DNA from: Gramella sp. KN1008
Lineage (GTDB): Bacteria > Bacteroidota > Bacteroidia > Flavobacteriales > Flavobacteriaceae
Direction: 5' to 3'
Length of the DNA stretch: 64,000 nt
NCBI RefSeq assembly: GCF_004332155.1
Contig: NZ_SJDV01000005.1
Span: 78,237 to 142,236, forward strand
The translations under genes were made by a program, and so were the position numbers. Each line of letters begins with the position of its first letter. The stretch's first letter is position 1. Positions 7,674-17,129 of the stretch are shown one piece after another. The notes below the pieces were generated by a model. It had not been told where the DNA came from. It worked only from the letters and a program-made list of their open reading frames with translations, and ran no database searches.

Positions 7674-8681
7674 ATGACTGAAGGGAATTTTGTTGACTAT
7701 GTGAAGATGCATATTTTTTCCGGAAAAGGAGGGAAGGGTTCTGCTCATCTCCACCGTGAAAAGTATATTGCTAAAGGAGGACCGGATGGAGGTGATGGTG
7801 GCCGTGGAGGGCATGTAATTGTGAAGGGCAACAAAAATCTCTGGACCTTATATCATCTCAAATTTCAAAGACATGTTAAAGCTGAGCATGGAGGCGATGG
7901 AGGTAAACAGAGAAGTACGGGAGCAGATGGTTCAGATGCCTATATAGAAGTTCCACTTGGAACCGTTATACGGGATTCCGAAACAAATAAGATCATTAAA
8001 GAGATTACCGAGGACGGTCAGGAATTTATTGTGGCTGAAGGTGGAATGGGAGGACGTGGAAACTGGCATTTTAAAAGTTCTACCAACCAGACACCTCGCT
8101 ATGCACAACCGGGAATTGACGGACAGCAGCTCGATATCACCCTGGAATTAAAAGTTCTGGCTGATGTAGGACTGGTTGGATTCCCTAATGCCGGTAAGTC
8201 TACCTTGCTTTCTGTGATCACAGCGGCTAAGCCCAAGATAGCCGATTATGAATTTACTACGCTTAAACCTAACCTGGGAATCGTAAAATATCGGGATTTT
8301 CAAACTTTTGTGATTGCCGATATTCCTGGTATAATTGAAGGTGCTGCAGAAGGAAAAGGACTTGGTCATAGATTCCTAAGACATATTGAAAGGAATTCCA
8401 CACTTCTGTTTCTGATCCCGGCAGATGCACCAGACATCAAAAAACAGTACGATATTCTTCTGGATGAACTGAGGAGGTATAATCCTGAATTAATGGATAA
8501 AGACAGACTTATCGCTATTTCCAAAAGCGATCTTCTGGATGCTGAATTGAAAGAAGAGTTGGCCAATGAACTGGACGAGAATTTAAAGCTTTCTTATTTA
8601 TTTATTTCTTCGGTAGCCCAGAACGGTCTTACCGAATTGAAGGATAAATTATGGCAAATGCTTAATAAAGAGCCTGTTTAA
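7674..8681 (+). CDS. obg: Obg family GTPase (ribosome assembly)
   Basis: A 335-residue Obg/CgtA GTPase that binds the 50S subunit and acts in late ribosome assembly and stress control. The glycine-rich OBG fold spans about 1-158 ([14 protein letters not shown]). The G domain has P-loop GFPNAGKST at 169-177, switch [11 protein letters not shown] near 216-224, and SKSD in place of the usual NKxD near 283. It lacks the optional C-terminal OCT domain, which is common in this phylum. The gene begins 6 bases after hpt-adk and is very likely in the same operon, placing a GTP-dependent regulator behind GMP/AMP-handling enzymes. Confidence 0.95.
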   Translation: MTEGNFVDYVKMHIFSGKGGKGSAHLHREKYIAKGGPDGGDGGRGGHVIVKGNKNLWTLYHLKFQRHVKAEHGGDGGKQRSTGADGSDAYIEVPLGTVIRDSETNKIIKEITEDGQEFIVAEGGMGGRGNWHFKSSTNQTPRYAQPGIDGQQLDITLELKVLADVGLVGFPNAGKSTLLSVITAAKPKIADYEFTTLKPNLGIVKYRDFQTFVIADIPGIIEGAAEGKGLGHRFLRHIERNSTLLFLIPADAPDIKKQYDILLDELRRYNPELMDKDRLIAISKSDLLDAELKEELANELDENLKLSYLFISSVAQNGLTELKDKLWQMLNKEPV

Positions 8682-8740
8682 TTCCTGTTAAACCACTCAA
8701 GTCTGGAACTGATTTTGCGTAATTTTAGTAAAAATCAGTT

Positions 8741-9262
8741 ATGCGACTACTTAAATATTCTTTCTTTTTATTGTTTTTAGCAGCCTGTAATACTCCTCAG
8801 GCTGTATACGATTACGATCAGCAGGTTAACTTTTCTAATTACTCAACCTATGCGCTCTTTCCGGAATTTCAATCCGGCCTCAGTCAGTTAGACGAAAGCA
8901 GGTTGATCCAAAGTCTTAATAATAAGATGCAGGCAAAAGGATTCTCTAAGGCTGATGATGCGGGAATCTATGTTAATGTCTATACTGAAAGGTTTGAGCA
9001 GGATAACAGAAGCCGTGTAGGAGTTGGTATTGGTGGAGGCGGCGGAAATGTTGGTGTAGGGGTTTCTGGTGGGATTCCAGTTGGCCAGATGGATACTTAT
9101 CTGAAACTCACATTTGATTTTATTGACGTTGAAAAGGACGCGCTGGTCTGGCAGGCGGTTGTTGAAAGTCCTTTTAATATAAATGCGGCTCCGGAGCAAC
9201 GGCAGGAACGATTTGATAAGATAGTTGAAAAGGCCCTGGCAGGATATCCTCCTAAGAAATAG
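8741..9262 (+). CDS. DUF4136 lipoprotein
   Basis: A 173-residue predicted lipoprotein with a signal peptide ending LLFLAAC (lipobox Cys at about 16). The mature part resembles DUF4136 proteins: an early YDYDQQVNFSNYSTYAL segment, a glycine-rich loop (GVGIGGGGGNVGVGVSGG), a late (L/V)VWQAV strand and a terminal IVEKALAGYPPKK helix. DUF4136 proteins are envelope lipoproteins of unknown role. The gene is separate from obg by 59 bases and is followed by a strong terminator. No functional partner is evident from the context. Confidence 0.8.
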   Translation: MRLLKYSFFLLFLAACNTPQAVYDYDQQVNFSNYSTYALFPEFQSGLSQLDESRLIQSLNNKMQAKGFSKADDAGIYVNVYTERFEQDNRSRVGVGIGGGGGNVGVGVSGGIPVGQMDTYLKLTFDFIDVEKDALVWQAVVESPFNINAAPEQRQERFDKIVEKALAGYPPKK

Positions 9263-9285
9263 AATTTATTATTTCTTCTAAATAG

Positions 9286-9316
9286 AAAAGCCCCGGAATA
9301 AAAATTCCAGGGCTTT
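9286..9316. terminator. Bidirectional intrinsic terminator
   Basis: AAAGCCCCGGAAT, loop AAAA, ATTCCAGGGCTTT forms a stem with one internal mismatch, T-rich on the plus side and preceded by A-rich sequence. It sits between the convergent DUF4136 and OmpA genes and can serve both. Confidence 0.8.
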
Positions 9317-9353
9317 CACTTTTTGATTGGTTAGTTAGTATCGGTTAGAAAAC

Positions 9354-11030
9354 TTAGTTTTCTTCCTCATTTTCCATTTCTGAACCTTCTTCCATTTCGG
9401 TGTTCTTAGAAGATCCATTATTTGATACAACGAAGGTACTTCTACGGTTCTTAGCGTATTGTTCTGCCGTACATCCGGTTGGCTCAGTACAGTCATTTAC
9501 CGGTCTGCTCTCACCAAATCCTTCAGAAGTTAATCTGCTTCGGTCAATACCGTTTTCTACAAGGTAGTCAACTGTGGCAGCAGCCCTTCTTTCCGATAGA
9601 TCCATGTTGTATTGGTCGGTACCTCTTGCGTCAGCATGAGATTCAACCTTCACTCTAATGTTAGGATAGTCGTTCATATAAGTAACAACAGAATCAAGTA
9701 CCGGCTTAGACTCTGGCTTGATAGTAGCCTTGTCAAAGTCGAAGTAGATCTTGCTTCCATCGATAGGAATGATATCCTGACCGCTAGTCTCGTCGGTTAC
9801 AGTAGGAGCTTCAATGATTTCGTTCTCTTCTCTAACGAACTGGTAAAGATTATCTGTGCCCCTTCTGTTAGAAGCGAAGAATCCTTCTTCTTCTCCTTCT
9901 TTGATCACAAAAGCGAAGTCATCATGACCGCCGTTGATGGAGGCTCCCAGGTTTTCAGCTTCAGAGAAATCACCTTCGGTTCTGTAGATATCTAGGTTTC
10001 CGAATCCCTGATGTCCGTCAGAAGCAAAATAAAGAACATCTTCTTCACTAATAAAAGGGAATTGCTCTCTGTGAGGAGTGTTCACTCCAGGACCAAGGTT
10101 CTGAGGAGAACCGTAGGTTCCATCTTCATTAACATCTACCACGTAGAGGTCAAATGAACCACTTCCGCCTGGCATATCACTGGCAAAATAAAGTTTGGTT
10201 CCATCTGCACTAAGGCTTGGATGCTCAACCGAATATTCTTCACTGCTAAAAGGCAGTTTTGTGATATTTGTCCATTCGCCGTCTACCTTTTCGGCACGAT
10301 AAAGACTAATATGTGCTATACGAACATCATCTTCATTCTTAACTCTATCTTCATTAGTCCTGTCAAAGAACATAACATTTCCGTCCTGGCTAAAAGTAGC
10401 AGAACTTTCGTGCTGATCTGTATTGATCGCATCAGAGAAAAGTACGATATCGGTCATTTCACCTTCGTCGTTCATTTCTGCACTATAGAGATCAAGAGTA
10501 GGAAGTTTGTTCCATGGATAGATTGGACGCTCCTGGTTTCTGGTAGAAGCGAAGGCCACTCTGTCTCCATAGAATGCAATCCCGAAGTCTGAAGAAGACT
10601 GATTGTTCATTACCTGATCATATTTGAATTTGTGAGGAACAAGAGTGTCTAATGTTTCTGCAAATTCTTCATGGTTCCAGTTTTTACCAGTTACCTGGTT
10701 CATGTACTCATCAGCTTTTACATAATTCCCGGCAGCCATCAAAGCATGCGCATAACGGAACTTGTATTCGTCTGCTACGTTCTCAGAATGTCTCAGGAAC
10801 AATAATTCATATACCTCAGCTGCGTTCTGCATCTGATTTGTATAGAAGTAAGAGTCTCCCAAATTCTGAAGAACTTGCTGGGACTTGTCGTTTACGTTTT
10901 CATAAGCGTCTGCCGCATCTATGTATGCTGCCTGGGCGAAAAATTTATTTCCGTCCCTGATGTCTGACTTCTGTGTAAAGGCAGAAACGCTTATAGAAAT
11001 TATTAAAAGTGTACTATATAATTTTTTCAT
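9354..11030 (-). CDS. OmpA family protein with TPR and PD40 repeats (type IX adhesin partner)
   Basis: A 558-residue outer-membrane-associated protein. A signal peptide (cleavage near SAFTQ) is followed by TPR-like helices (about 20-130) and a WD40/PD40 beta-propeller region (about 140-410, repeated units such as SADGTKLYFASDMPGG and SEEDVLYFASDGHQG). The C-terminal OmpA peptidoglycan-binding domain (about 430-530) has YFDFDKATIKPES and the core LSERRAAATVDYL. A short acidic tail follows. The architecture recalls PorE-type proteins of the type IX system, which tie outer-membrane complexes to peptidoglycan. It ends a three-gene cluster after the adhesin and the PorP/SprF gene, with a 12-base gap. 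It probably anchors that complex; this is inference from the cluster. Confidence 0.88.
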   Translation of the reverse strand: MKKLYSTLLIISISVSAFTQKSDIRDGNKFFAQAAYIDAADAYENVNDKSQQVLQNLGDSYFYTNQMQNAAEVYELLFLRHSENVADEYKFRYAHALMAAGNYVKADEYMNQVTGKNWNHEEFAETLDTLVPHKFKYDQVMNNQSSSDFGIAFYGDRVAFASTRNQERPIYPWNKLPTLDLYSAEMNDEGEMTDIVLFSDAINTDQHESSATFSQDGNVMFFDRTNEDRVKNEDDVRIAHISLYRAEKVDGEWTNITKLPFSSEEYSVEHPSLSADGTKLYFASDMPGGSGSFDLYVVDVNEDGTYGSPQNLGPGVNTPHREQFPFISEEDVLYFASDGHQGFGNLDIYRTEGDFSEAENLGASINGGHDDFAFVIKEGEEEGFFASNRRGTDNLYQFVREENEIIEAPTVTDETSGQDIIPIDGSKIYFDFDKATIKPESKPVLDSVVTYMNDYPNIRVKVESHADARGTDQYNMDLSERRAAATVDYLVENGIDRSRLTSEGFGESRPVNDCTEPTGCTAEQYAKNRRSTFVVSNNGSSKNTEMEEGSEMENEEEN

Positions 11031-11042
11031 GTTAGTCGGGTT

Positions 11043-11975
11043 TTAGAAGAATCTCGGTGATTTGTCATATCCTTTTTTAAGTCCAAATAGATCAAGATCA
11101 AATAAAAGCATGATCTCATGTGACCCATCGTCGCTTAAATCGTAGGTCGGATAATCGTAAGCATACCCTATCCTTAAAGAAGGACTGATTCTGAAATTGA
11201 TCAGGCCGGTAATGCTTTCGTCAAATCTATATCCAACACCAGCTTCCAAACGATCGTAAAGAAGAACGTTAGCATTCACATCTACCGAAAGAGGTGATCC
11301 TTTAACTCCTCTGGCCATGAAAGAAGGCTTGAGTTTAAAGTTTTCACTTAATCCGAAGACATATCCCCCAGTAAGGAAGTAATGCACTTCCTCTGCTCCA
11401 AGATCCTGAAGTCCTGAACTGTTTTCAATATGTTTTGAAGTGAACAGGTTAGGGGCTGAAACACCAAAGTAGTGTTTATCTCCAAACCAGAATGCACCCA
11501 CTCCGAAAACCGGAAAGATCTCGTTCTGGTCTTCAAACGCTGGATCTACAGGCGTGTTAAGCGGAATATTTGAAAGATTAGCATCCCAGGTAGTTAAACC
11601 GGCCTTTGCTCCAAATGATAGTTTGGTAGTTTCACTGGCTGGAATTACATAAGCAAAATCGGCAGTTATGTTATTTTCCTTTACCCAGCCACCAATTTCA
11701 TCATGGACAACTGTTAGGCCTAACTCTACACGCTCACTTACCGGAGTATGGGCGAAGAAGTTGAGGGTGCGTGGCGCACCTTCAACATCTACCCACTGAG
11801 CTCTGTAGATTGCTCCCATATCCAGCATACCGGGTTCATCGGTAGCATAGGCTGGATTTATTACACTCATGTTATACATATACTGAGTGAAGAGCGGATC
11901 TTGTTGAGACATACCTTTTATGGAGAAAAGGATAATGCCTGCGAATATTAGATATTTTGTGATTATTTTTTTCAT
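11043..11975 (-). CDS. PorP/SprF family type IX secretion membrane protein
   Basis: A 310-residue outer-membrane beta-barrel of the PorP/SprF family. It has a signal peptide ending GMSQ, then the hallmark start QDPLFTQYMYNMSVINPAYA, and repeated amphipathic strands to a terminal aromatic residue (SPRFF). Family members such as SprF of Flavobacterium johnsoniae are needed to export or display the SprB-type adhesin encoded beside them through the type IX system. Here it lies 24 bases after a giant repeat protein with a type B sorting domain and 12 bases before the OmpA protein, so a role as dedicated shuttle/attachment partner of that adhesin is a strong inference. Confidence 0.92.
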   Translation of the reverse strand: MKKIITKYLIFAGIILFSIKGMSQQDPLFTQYMYNMSVINPAYATDEPGMLDMGAIYRAQWVDVEGAPRTLNFFAHTPVSERVELGLTVVHDEIGGWVKENNITADFAYVIPASETTKLSFGAKAGLTTWDANLSNIPLNTPVDPAFEDQNEIFPVFGVGAFWFGDKHYFGVSAPNLFTSKHIENSSGLQDLGAEEVHYFLTGGYVFGLSENFKLKPSFMARGVKGSPLSVDVNANVLLYDRLEAGVGYRFDESITGLINFRISPSLRIGYAYDYPTYDLSDDGSHEIMLLFDLDLFGLKKGYDKSPRFF

Positions 11976-11999
11976 TACTTTCTCGTGTTTATCCTTTTA

Positions 12000-14900
12000 T
12001 TATCTACTTAAGTATACTTTTCCTTTTCTTGGAGCAGTAACCCCGTCATTGAAATCTAGGAGATAGAAATAAACTCCAACAGGCAGAACATCGTCACCTA
12101 AAGAACCTGACTGGTTGGCTGATCCATCCCAGTCCGGAGTGTTGGCGTTTCCTTTGTATACTACATCTCCCCAACGGTTGTAGATCTCAATAGTATAATT
12201 AGGATATTCTCTTTCTATGTTTTCGATATCGAAAGTGTCATTTCTACCATCGCCGTTAGGTGAAATACCTTCAGGGAACAACAGTGGACAATCTTCGATA
12301 GTCACGGTCACCGCAAGTCTTTCAGAGCTGTCACAGTCGGTCTCTACATCATACAGGGAAGCATAATAAGTTACGCCATCCTGTAGGGCAGTTCCGGTGC
12401 TAAGAGCTTCAGTACCATCAGCGGAACTGTACCATGTTACATTTGATGTTTGATCTACTGCATCGTTAAGATCGGCGATCGTAGGATCATCGTACTCGCA
12501 GAAGCTTGGATTAGCATCATCTATAGTTGGTGTGCCTGGATCTGAAATAGTTACATCAATCGCAGTTGCGTCAGACTCACATCCGGCGTCGTTGGTTTGA
12601 GTTACATAATAAGTTCCAGCAACAAGTTCTTCCTCAGCTGTTAGCATCATAGAAAGATCTTCATCTGTATAGAAAGTCAGGTTATCGTCATCTCCCATAA
12701 GATCTGCTCCTGTTGGAGATTGGATAGCGCAGTATGAAACTGCAGTCGCTACATCTGGTGCATCCGGAGTTTCCTGAACAGTTATATTAAATGTTGCAGT
12801 GTCATCCCCACAATCATTAATAGCTGTTACAGTATAAAGGACTTCGTAATCCCCTGCATCGAAAGTAGAAGGATCCATCATTCCGTCTGTGATCACATTA
12901 CCATCCAGAGTAAATTCACCATCAGTATCTGCATCTGCCGAAAGGAAATCAAACAGATTTTGAACACCAGCGTTCATACAAACGCTGAGATCCATATCAG
13001 ATCCTGCAAAAGCAGCATCGGTCACAGTGATAGTGAAACTAGCTTCACCAGCGGCACAATTTCCAATATCCATTACTGAATAGGAGATGTCAAATGAGCC
13101 TTCTCCCTCAACAGCAGGATCGAACATCCCATCAGTATATCCATCAAACTCTCCCGTCATATCTGCTCCATCAGGAAGTAAAGTGAATAGATCAAGTGCA
13201 TCGTCACTTACACAAACGCTTTGATCAGCGATAGTTCCGACGTTAATTACGTCTGCTGGATACACAGACGCTGTTAAGAAAGCTGAATCAGAGCAATCAC
13301 CTGAAGTTAAAGTATAAGTAGTTGAGAAGTCGCCAATTCCATCTTCATCTGCATTGTAAATAGTTATTATTTCCTGAATAGAAGGTGAGAAGGTACCATT
13401 GGTAGCTACTCCGTCTTCAAGCAGACCTAAGAAAAAGTTTCTTACACTTGTGTTATCAGGGAATAAAGTTTGAACTTCTAGTTGACATATATCCAAAGTC
13501 TGATCTGCTCCTGCATCAGGTCCGTCAGTACAATCTGGGTCGGAAGTGATGGTTACTGTTACGGTAGCGGAATCAGAACATGCACCGTCTGTTACGGTAT
13601 AAGTAAATACCCCCGGTGTATCGGTTGCCGGATCAAAAGTTCCGGCCGGATCCCACGTTCCATCTTCATCAGGAGTTCCCCCAAGGTAATCGAAAAGGTT
13701 TATTGGATCTGCATCGGGAGCTAATTCCACCGTAGCATTTTCTCCAGCGTCTGCATCGCCTTCGTTCACTGTAATAGTGAAAGTAGCAGTGTCTGTAGAC
13801 CCTGATAGTACACATGAGGATGAATCATCTACAGTGTAAGTAATACTGTAGGTTCCTGCACCCTCAGTGGAAGGGCTGAACGTTCCCTCAGAATAACCAT
13901 TAAAGGTTCCATCCATATTAGCTTCTGCAGAAATATAACCGTAGAGGTTAACATCCACATCTCCTGTACAGAAAGTCAAAGCCATATCTTCTCCTGCATT
14001 GGCTTCTTCCGGAGCAATAACTCTAGCAGTAAGCTCTGCTGAATCTGTACATCCGTCAATGGTAACGGTATAAGTCGTAGTGAAATCACCAAGTCCGTCG
14101 GCATCAGCATTATAGATATCGACCATTTCTTCGATTGTTGGATCGAAAGTTCCATCGGCCGGTACTCCAGAGTCTTTAAGGCTTAGGTAATAATTTCTAA
14201 CGGCGTCATATGACGGGAATAAAGCAGCCACTTCATCTTCACAAATGATTCCGATATTATCGGCTCCCGCTACAACATTCGTACAATCGTCTGAAGCGAT
14301 AGTAACAGTTACTGTAGCCGAATCAGAACATGCGCCATTTGTTACGGTGTAAGTGAATACTCCTGGTGTATCTGTTGCCGGATCAAAAGTTCCTACCGGA
14401 TCCCATGTTCCATCTTCATCAGGAGTTCCTCCAAGGAAATCATAAAGATTGACTGGATCGGCATCGGAGGCTAGCTCTACAGTAGCATTTTCTCCTGCAT
14501 TTGCATCACCTTCGTTAACGATTATAGTGAACGTAGCAGTGTCACTGTCACCCTCAATAATACACGAAGTAGAATCATCCACTGTATAAGTAATAGTATA
14601 AGTGCCGTTTCCTTCAGTTGATGGACTAAAAATTCCTTCAGGATATCCAGAGAAGGTTCCATCTGTTTGAGCACCATCTGCTATATAATTATAAAGATTT
14701 TGATCCTCATCCCCTGTACAGAATTCCAGTTCTACGTCATCCCCTGCATTTGCTGCTTCACGGGCAATTACTCTAGCAGTAAGCTCTGTTGAATCCGTAC
14801 ATCCATCTATTGTTACTGTATAAGTCGTAGTAAAATCACCTAACCCATCTTCATCAGCATTATAAATATCAACCATTTCTTCGATTGTTGGATCGAAAGT

Positions 14901-16949
14901 TCCATCGGCTGGTACTCCAGAGTCTTTAAGGCTTAGGTAATAATTTCTAACGGCGTCATATGACGGGAATAAAGCAGCCACTTCATCTCCACAAACAATC
15001 CCCACATTATCAGATCCGGCTTCATTACCAGTACATTCCGAGTCTACAGTAACAGCAACTACTGCGGAGTCTGAGCATCCATATTCGTTAGTGATACTGT
15101 AAGTATAGTTTCCAGAAGTGCCAGTAGAAGGATCAAAAGATCCATCAGTATTACCAGGACTCCAGGTTCCTCCCGTGTCCGGAGTTCCATTTAGATAATC
15201 AAATAAATTTACAGGAGCATCGGAAGAACTTAAATCAGCAGTTCCGTTTTCTCCGGCATCAGGAGAAGGATTTACTGTAATATCAATAGTAGCTTCATCT
15301 GAACAACCTGGCTCTCCCACGAAGTAAGAAGTAGAATAAACTTGTGGAAGTCTATCATTAGCAAGATCATCTTGATATTGAATATATATGGCATTTAAGT
15401 CGTCTGTAAATACCCCATCAGTATCTCTTCCATCTGCTAAATAAGAATTTAATGTTGTAATAAAATCGGTTGGATTCTCAAGGTCTGAGCTACATACCGT
15501 TTCGTTAATATCTGTTCCAGCATTAGGTTCCTCAACAGATATAAAAAATTCTGTGAAATCAGTTCCGTTTATACAGTCTCCTGAAGTGTCGTCGACCGTA
15601 TAGGTGATGGTATAAGTGCCTTCCCCAATAGCAGGATCGAACATATTTTCTGAAACACCCGTTCCAGAAAATGTACCTCCGGATTGTGCAGCCGAATTGT
15701 TGTTTGAAAGGCTTGTTAGATCGATCATTGATGCGCTGGAACAAACCCCAGTAATATCATCAAAGTCTCCGGCTTCAGCATCACTGTTTGCGATTACACT
15801 TGCAGTTAACTGAACAGAATCTTCACAACCTGGTTCTCCGATCGTATAGGTAGTAGTAAAATCTCCAAGTCCATCGGTATCAGCATTATAAATATCTACC
15901 ATTTGTTCAATGGTAGGATCGAAAGTACCATCTGAAGGTACTCCCGGATCCAATAATGATAAATAAAAATTTCTAACGGCATCATAGGATGGAAATGTGT
16001 CAGTTACATTTTCTTCACAAATAATACCCGAATTGTCCATGCCAGCATCTGGCCCAGGAGTTAATGTAACCACAACAGCTGTTCTATCTGCCATTGGCGT
16101 TTCACAAGGAGGGAATGGGTCATTACGGTCGTTTACAACCTGACCGGCAAAATAATCTTCTCCATCAATTAAAGCAACGTTGTCTGCCAATGGGGTGCTG
16201 GAATTTCTATTTCTATACCATCTGATGGCTTGAGTGTTTGGTTCTGTTCCGTTAGCAACTAAATCAGCTACCGTGGCGCTTTCACAAAAAGTTTGATTAG
16301 CATCTGCGGTAGGACCCGGTGCCTCTGTAGGATCGTATCCAACAGCAGCTCTGGTAGAAGGACAGTTCCCTGAGACAGTTGAAACCTGTCCCACAAAATA
16401 GCTTTCCCCTGGTGTAAGCTCAGCAGTATCGTCAGTTAGGGCATCTGTTCCAGATTCACTGTCGTAGACCTCAATTTGGTAATCTAAATTATCAGCATTA
16501 AATAAATTCCTTAGTTCTCCTACTGTAAATCCGGAAGATACACAAGGTGATAAAGTAAAGTCGTCTCGACTGTCGGTTATAGTATTCTTTGGTGTTAAAG
16601 CTGCCTTTACAGTAATAAAGACAGCTACTCTGTCACAATCTTCGGTTGTGCTTCCTACATAATAAGTAACTTCATTTGTAAGTAGTTCAGCTGAATCGAT
16701 AGGATCAGTGTCATTAACAGTATCCGAAGTTTCAAAGATCGCAGTATTCGTACCACCACTGGTACCATTATTGATTAGATCTTGAATTGTCTGTAAGTAG
16801 CAATACTCTTGCTGATTACCAGCAGTGCCGGTATCATCATCTGCCACTGTCGCGCAGTCCTGCCCAAAGGAGGACAAGGTTCCGATAAGAAAAAATGAGG
16901 CAAGGAGGTAAAAGATTTTCCCCTTAAACCTCAAAGTAAAATTTTGCAT
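12000..16949 (-). CDS. Giant secreted repeat adhesin with type B type IX sorting domain
   Basis: A 1649-residue secreted protein. The N-terminal signal peptide ends near SSFGQ. Repeated Ig-like/beta-sandwich modules fill the body, rich in Asp, Thr and paired Cys. One module type (DAVRNxYLSL...DGTFDPTIExMVDIYNAD) occurs four times, near residues 305-377, 649-720, 894-964 and 1154-1217. Two other module types (GENATVEL...GTWDP and GxxxxLxFCTGDxDxNLY) alternate with it, giving a 250-residue super-repeat. The last 90 residues (LFPEGISPNGDGRNDTF...YNRWGDVVYKG) are the gliding-motility-associated C-terminal domain, the type B sorting signal. The protein is therefore exported by the type IX system and probably surface-displayed as an adhesin. 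The ligand is unknown. It is the first gene of the adhesin-SprF-OmpA cluster. Confidence 0.92.
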   Translation of the reverse strand: MQNFTLRFKGKIFYLLASFFLIGTLSSFGQDCATVADDDTGTAGNQQEYCYLQTIQDLINNGTSGGTNTAIFETSDTVNDTDPIDSAELLTNEVTYYVGSTTEDCDRVAVFITVKAALTPKNTITDSRDDFTLSPCVSSGFTVGELRNLFNADNLDYQIEVYDSESGTDALTDDTAELTPGESYFVGQVSTVSGNCPSTRAAVGYDPTEAPGPTADANQTFCESATVADLVANGTEPNTQAIRWYRNRNSSTPLADNVALIDGEDYFAGQVVNDRNDPFPPCETPMADRTAVVVTLTPGPDAGMDNSGIICEENVTDTFPSYDAVRNFYLSLLDPGVPSDGTFDPTIEQMVDIYNADTDGLGDFTTTYTIGEPGCEDSVQLTASVIANSDAEAGDFDDITGVCSSASMIDLTSLSNNNSAAQSGGTFSGTGVSENMFDPAIGEGTYTITYTVDDTSGDCINGTDFTEFFISVEEPNAGTDINETVCSSDLENPTDFITTLNSYLADGRDTDGVFTDDLNAIYIQYQDDLANDRLPQVYSTSYFVGEPGCSDEATIDITVNPSPDAGENGTADLSSSDAPVNLFDYLNGTPDTGGTWSPGNTDGSFDPSTGTSGNYTYSITNEYGCSDSAVVAVTVDSECTGNEAGSDNVGIVCGDEVAALFPSYDAVRNYYLSLKDSGVPADGTFDPTIEEMVDIYNADEDGLGDFTTTYTVTIDGCTDSTELTARVIAREAANAGDDVELEFCTGDEDQNLYNYIADGAQTDGTFSGYPEGIFSPSTEGNGTYTITYTVDDSTSCIIEGDSDTATFTIIVNEGDANAGENATVELASDADPVNLYDFLGGTPDEDGTWDPVGTFDPATDTPGVFTYTVTNGACSDSATVTVTIASDDCTNVVAGADNIGIICEDEVAALFPSYDAVRNYYLSLKDSGVPADGTFDPTIEEMVDIYNADADGLGDFTTTYTVTIDGCTDSAELTARVIAPEEANAGEDMALTFCTGDVDVNLYGYISAEANMDGTFNGYSEGTFSPSTEGAGTYSITYTVDDSSSCVLSGSTDTATFTITVNEGDADAGENATVELAPDADPINLFDYLGGTPDEDGTWDPAGTFDPATDTPGVFTYTVTDGACSDSATVTVTITSDPDCTDGPDAGADQTLDICQLEVQTLFPDNTSVRNFFLGLLEDGVATNGTFSPSIQEIITIYNADEDGIGDFSTTYTLTSGDCSDSAFLTASVYPADVINVGTIADQSVCVSDDALDLFTLLPDGADMTGEFDGYTDGMFDPAVEGEGSFDISYSVMDIGNCAAGEASFTITVTDAAFAGSDMDLSVCMNAGVQNLFDFLSADADTDGEFTLDGNVITDGMMDPSTFDAGDYEVLYTVTAINDCGDDTATFNITVQETPDAPDVATAVSYCAIQSPTGADLMGDDDNLTFYTDEDLSMMLTAEEELVAGTYYVTQTNDAGCESDATAIDVTISDPGTPTIDDANPSFCEYDDPTIADLNDAVDQTSNVTWYSSADGTEALSTGTALQDGVTYYASLYDVETDCDSSERLAVTVTIEDCPLLFPEGISPNGDGRNDTFDIENIEREYPNYTIEIYNRWGDVVYKGNANTPDWDGSANQSGSLGDDVLPVGVYFYLLDFNDGVTAPRKGKVYLSR
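14131..14988. repeat. Near-identical 108-bp direct repeats, 750 bp apart, inside the adhesin
   Basis: Bases 14131-14238 and 14881-14988 are identical by eye except one position (14160 C versus 14910 T). The offset of 750 bases equals 250 codons. Related but diverged copies lie near 15890-16010 and 13366-13460. This marks recent duplication or gene conversion of adhesin modules. Confidence 0.9.
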
Positions 16950-17073
16950 AGGCTAGGTGTTAATTTCAATTAGTATTAGGTTAAAACTCATTAAAAGTTG
17001 CACAAATATTAAAATAATTTTTAATATGCCGAGTTGTTTTAAGTAACATCTTAACAATTATTAGCATATTAAC

Positions 17074-17105
17074 CCAATTAGATTGGTAAACAGGGTCTTA
17101 ATTGG
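17074..17105. repeat. 7-bp inverted repeat upstream of the TPR gene
   Basis: CCAATTA (17074-17080) and TAATTGG (17099-17105) are separated by 18 bases in the divergent region between the adhesin and TPR genes. It could be an operator, but AT-rich chance matches are common; I see no clear promoter here. Confidence 0.2.
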
Positions 17106-17129
17106 ATTAAATTTAAGAAAAATTTATCT

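Noticed and set aside
13300..16035. Regularly spaced repeats considered as CRISPR or satellite DNA
   Set aside because: The repeats keep the reading frame of the adhesin, differ by whole codons and encode Ig-like modules; there are no uniform spacers.
17041..17129. Consensus promoter for the TPR gene
   Set aside because: Only TATCTATG-like sequence is present and no TTG lies at a proper distance.
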